A program made the position numbers and the translations under genes. The notes beneath the pieces are model-generated. The model was not told where the DNA came from, searched no databases, and saw only the letters and a program-made list of their open reading frames with translations. 64,000 nucleotides of DNA from Mimachlamys varia (taxonomy: Eukaryota > Mollusca > Bivalvia > Pectinida > Pectinidae), in contig OX392541.1 in NCBI GenBank assembly GCA_947623455.1, positions 10,916,719 through 10,980,718 of the forward strand, written 5' to 3'. The stretch's first letter is position 1; every line of letters begins with the position of its first letter. This document shows positions 61,381 to 64,000 of this stretch, piece after piece.

Positions 61381-61435
61381 AGGTAAATGACACAGGTAAC
61401 TTTCACACAGGTAACTTTTACACAGGTAAGTTACC
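61381..61435. repeat. Short tandem of acacaggtaactttt
   Basis: Three to four copies of a roughly 15-bp unit ending in aagttacctag. Confidence 0.75.
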
Positions 61436-61471
61436 TAGTATGAAACAGGCTATAATTGGTTTGCAATTGTT

Positions 61472-61580
61472 CTCTCAACGGTCATAAAACTTAAAACGTA
61501 TTTACCCCCCCCCCCCCCCTACCCAGTGTAAAATTACTCTAAACATTTTAGTTTTAGTTCAAAACTAGCTGTAACAGGTT
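61472..61580. mobile_element. M1-family MITE, right part
   Basis: Starts ctcaacggtcataaaac, passes a C-run (61,506-61,519) and gtgtaaaattactctaaac, and ends caaaactagctgtaaca. The CCCTGTG terminus is missing. Confidence 0.6.
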
Positions 61581-62131
61581 TGACTTGTAGGCCTATCCGT
61601 GACAGCATTTAGTTACAAGATTTTTCCTATTCTTATTTGTAATTTGAGACCCTTTTTTATTAGGCGGGAAGATCTGGTCGATGCACGATTAATCTTGACA
61701 ACAATGATTCAAACGAATTATTTATACAAATACACAAGGAAAAGCTTTATAAATAGATCATGACTAAATTTACACAAGTTTGGGAATAAGTCCACGATGA
61801 TGCAAAAATTTAACATGAAAAAGTTTCGGAATACATGTCATAGGTTGGAAATAAATGAAATAAAAATAAAAAAATAAATAAAAATTGAAGTTTAAAATAT
61901 AACTAATAACAAATAAATTTATTAAAGTTCAAATTTTGCAATTTTGTCATTTTCTTTATGATATGATAGTAGGAGTAGGGTGTTTTTATTTGATATCGTC
62001 ATGATGTCATATATTCCTATAAACGAATTCGAAATATCTGTTACATCTTTTAGTAAAAAAAAATGTTTATAAAATATGGCTTTAAATATACGTCTCTGAT
62101 ATACCCGACCGATACTCGTTTTACCTGATAG
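61581..62131. other. AT-rich stretch without a gene
   Basis: Runs of aaataaataaaaat around 61,860-61,920. A half palindrome tatacgtctctgatatac near 62,087 may be a lone end of the element at 62177. Nothing coding. Confidence 0.5.
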
Positions 62132-62138
62132 ATGTAAC

Positions 62139-62158
62139 CAGGGACATATACGTCCCTG
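62139..62158. mobile_element. 20-bp palindromic insertion
   Basis: CAGGGACATATACGTCCCTG between ATGTAAC (62132-62138) and ATGTTAC (62159-62165), a 7-bp duplication with one changed base. Third site with CAGGGAC ends outside the array-wide 34-bp copy. Confidence 0.72.
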
Positions 62159-62176
62159 ATGTTACTTATAATAATA

Positions 62177-62208
62177 CAGAGACGTATATAACACTTTATT
62201 CGTCTCTG
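62177..62208. mobile_element. 32-bp short inverted-repeat insertion
   Basis: CAGAGACG ... CGTCTCTG with a 16-bp AT-rich middle, between two copies of AATAATA (62170-62176, 62209-62215). The flanks are low-complexity, so the duplication is less certain. Confidence 0.58.
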
Positions 62209-62413
62209 AATAATAATATCAAAATTATATTCACTGTGCTTGTAATTATGCCCGAAAAAGGGGAACAAACAAAAAAACGAAGTTTGTTTGAACAAAAACG
62301 ATTCTTTATTCCCTCTGAAAGCGTTGAGCTTTTGAAGGAGAAAAATGTTTCTATTTCCCCTATTGACCCCCACCCCTCTTCCCCATGCAGAGTGCATTGT
62401 ATAAGAGATAAGA

Positions 62414-62634
62414 GAATATTGACAAATTCTGTACGAAAACAGCTGATATTTCACACTCGTTTCGCACTTACATTGCTGCATTTTATTATTCTTCTCCCAA
62501 GTATTTTCTAAAACTGCACACGCCGAATCCTAGCTTCGATAACGTAGCTCTTCACGACGAGACGATTTTTATATTGCGTCGTTAGAGCTACGGAGCGGTC
62601 CCATGCCTGGTAGTGGAGCAAAATCAAAAATGTT
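62414..62634. repeat. 221-bp direct duplication, copy 1
   Basis: Repeated at 63083 with three mismatches. Contains gacgatttttatattgcg (TATA-like, near 62,570), then gttagagctacggagcgg and tggtagtggagcaaaatc. It lies 160 bp before the candidate first exon at 62797, so it may carry its promoter. That is inference. Confidence 0.85.
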
Positions 62635-62639
62635 TCTAG

Positions 62640-62690
62640 CGTCCCCCTCTTTGGCCCCGCCCCTCTGTCCCATGGGGGCGGACGCTGTTG
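62640..62690. promoter_or_regulatory. GC-rich inverted segment with GC-box words
   Basis: gcgtccccctc and gggggcggacgc pair with each other across ggccccgcccctct. The only strongly GC-rich piece in this part of the window. Sp1-like words are visible, but the function is unproven. Confidence 0.35.
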
Positions 62691-62796
62691 AAGGGTTCAA
62701 GAGACGATGGCTGCCGTTGCTGGTCTCGTTCTGATTTGAACCAATCATAACGCTCGTTTCAAACTGCGGGCAACCGTGAGCGAAATTGAGGAAAAC

Positions 62797-62925
62797 ATGG
62801 CATGCAGAGGCACCGATTTCAAACTGCTGAAATACTCGCTCATTGTAACTTGTTGCTTGAAACTCTCGACAGCCATGGTCATGCCGAATATTAACAACGA
62901 ATTAAGTAAGGAACCCCAGAAGTAA
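62797..62925 (+). CDS. Candidate first coding exon, signal-peptide-like, 42 codons
   Basis: ATG 62797 sits in a favourable start context (A at -3, G at +4). The frame begins MACRGTDFKLLKYSLIVTCC, with a basic start followed by a hydrophobic stretch (residues about 10-29, LLKYSLIVTCCLKLSTAMVM) as in a signal peptide or first membrane segment. It reaches a stop after EPQK. A good splice donor, ttaa|gtaagg at 62905/62906, lies within the frame before the stop, so the real exon could end there after about 36 codons. Upstream are the GC-rich segment and a TATA-like sequence, in plausible promoter positions. I do not recognise the product, and no downstream exon can be identified within the window. 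Confidence 0.35.
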   Translation: MACRGTDFKLLKYSLIVTCCLKLSTAMVMPNINNELSKEPQK

Positions 62926-63082
62926 ACAGTACTAGTGACTGGTAAGATTACAATCCTAGTTTTTAGATTAGGCTTACTGTAATTTGACGAAGTCAGCATG
63001 AATCCATGATGATGATGATGAGCTGCATGTGTAATGCGATACCGACATCTTTTTACCCGTTGTGTCGTGTTGGTTTAGGCAG

Positions 63083-63303
63083 GAATATTGACAAATTCTG
63101 TACGAAAACAGCTGATATTTCACACTCGTTTCGCACTTACATTGCTGCATTTTATTATTCTTCTCCCAAGTATTTTCTAAAACTGCACACGCCGAATCCT
63201 AGCTTCGATAACGTAGCTCTTCACGACGAGACGATTTTTATATTGCGTCGTTAGAGCTACGAAGCGGCCCCATGCCTGGTAGTGGAGCAAAATCAAAAGT
63301 GTT
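63083..63303. repeat. 221-bp direct duplication, copy 2
   Basis: Same as copy 1, 669 bp downstream. The flanks differ on both sides. A 57-codon open stretch in this copy (ending at the TAG 63252) is the same in copy 1, but it begins in unrelated sequence, so I do not call it a gene. Confidence 0.85.
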
Positions 63304-63809
63304 CAATCTGTAAGATTTCATTTAATTACTACTTCATTTGAGCATAATGTTGTCAAAACAATGCACGATTGCTGAAATATTGAGTGTTTACCATGATAAA
63401 ATATTCTTTTCACAAAATCAGCAAAACCAGAAATGACCCTTCTTGACAAACACAAGAAACTACCGCCATGACAGTTCATGTATGAGGTTATCTCAAATCT
63501 CGTTTTTATATATGGCCCGAATGGCCAAATATGGAGTTACTACACCTTACTATGACTTCCTTATTTGGTCCGCACGCGTGCCTTTTCACAAATTTAGAGG
63601 AACTCTTCAGAAAAGAAACCCAAGAAATTTACTGAAGTTTTAATAATGGCTTCCGCTACTCATTTCAGTTTATGCTTCGTTCTGTAATCTTGATATTTTA
63701 CGATATTTTAGGTATATTTTAAATTCAAGTTGGGTAGTAGATCAACGGAAATATATCTATCGATGAGAACCAGTCGATAAATGGTGCAAAAAATGATGCA
63801 AAAAATCGC
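63304..63809. other. No gene recognised
   Basis: Ordinary AT-rich sequence. ATG at 63648 opens a 13-codon frame (MASATHFSLCFVL) in a good start context, too short to call. tgcaaaaaatgatgcaaaaa near 63,785 is a small direct doublet. Confidence 0.5.
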
Positions 63810-63830
63810 CCCAGTGTGAATCACACTGGG
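63810..63830. repeat. Perfect hairpin cccagtgtga
   Basis: Ten-base arms around a single A. No flanking duplication seen. Confidence 0.7.
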
Positions 63831-63831
63831 C

Positions 63832-63855
63832 TTGCTCCATTACGAGGCATGGGAC
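63832..63855 (-). repeat. Inverted partial copy of the 221-bp duplication
   Basis: Read on the minus strand it gives gtcccatgcct-gta-tggagcaa, matching the 3-prime part of both 221-bp copies except two bases. A third occurrence within 1.3 kb. Confidence 0.55.
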
Positions 63856-64000
63856 TGATTTAAAACCCGGCAGAGACATAGGAGGCCGGGGTATTAATAT
63901 TAGTACTAGCCGAATCCGCATCATCATCAATTTACAAAGTAAACACCATTTTCATAATGTAGTTTGTTAGACCTTTTAACAAATGAAGTGTGTGTATGTT
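63856..64000. other. Window end, nothing recognised
   Basis: No repeat shared with the rest of the window and no open frame of note. Confidence 0.5.

Noticed and set aside
62050..62481. 143-codon minus-strand frame, the longest in the window
   Set aside because: Spans the ultra-short palindromes at 62139 and 62177 and part of the 221-bp duplication, so its sequence is a patchwork. No recognisable domain.
62236..62511. 91-codon plus-strand frame
   Set aside because: Overlaps the 221-bp duplication and diverges from the frame in the second copy. Composition is basic and low in complexity at the start. No supporting context.
62580..62640. tRNA-like or Pol III promoter sequence in the 221-bp duplication
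   Set aside because: No cloverleaf and no A-box/B-box pair at proper distance could be found.

Overview
The window looks like non-coding DNA from a complex eukaryote, most plausibly a marine invertebrate. A mollusc is my best guess, but only from the style of the repeats. It is AT-rich, has no long open reading frame on either strand, and is dense in short inverted-repeat transposons (MITEs), minisatellites, an LTR remnant and homopolymer runs. I recognise no rRNA, tRNA, operon or intact protein gene.

Positions 1 to about 57,997 form a tandem array of very large units, about 9.0 to 11.0 kb each: U1 371-9807, U2 9808-20100, U3 20101-29116, U4 29117-39630, U5 39631-50660 and U6 50661-57997 (cut short). 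Each complete unit has the same order. A 5-prime AT-rich segment is followed by a TTAA-flanked element, an AT-rich stretch, a 34-bp perfect palindrome, a 165-bp MITE, and a block of roughly 150-bp degenerate repeats rich in TGACCTTGA/TCAAGGTCA. Then come a 30-bp palindrome, two copies of a hAT-like MITE (one with a nested 139-bp element), a variable tail module, hairpins, a 51-codon open frame, a G-run and a 38-bp minisatellite. The units are mosaics. U3 is almost identical to U1 for about 6.7 kb and then switches to U4-like sequence. The block 26.4-32.6 kb recurs almost unchanged at 36.9-43.1 kb. U6 lacks insertions that the other units carry.

The most unusual signal is a set of ultra-short palindromic insertions, 20 to 34 bp long. 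They are little more than two terminal repeats back to back (CAGGGACGTATAT-type or CACGGACTTAGAT-type), and each is flanked by a 7- or 8-bp direct repeat. Two of them have an empty site visible in another unit of the same array. They look like minimal mobile elements.

From about 58.0 kb to 64.0 kb the sequence is single-copy or dispersed. It holds MITE fragments, three more ultra-short palindromes, a 20-bp-period satellite (about 59.83-60.59 kb) and a short frame resembling half of a FLYWCH zinc-finger domain. It also has a 221-bp direct duplication with a TATA-like core and a candidate first coding exon at 62,797. I see no functional pathway here. The window mainly records transposon insertion, unequal exchange and gene conversion.
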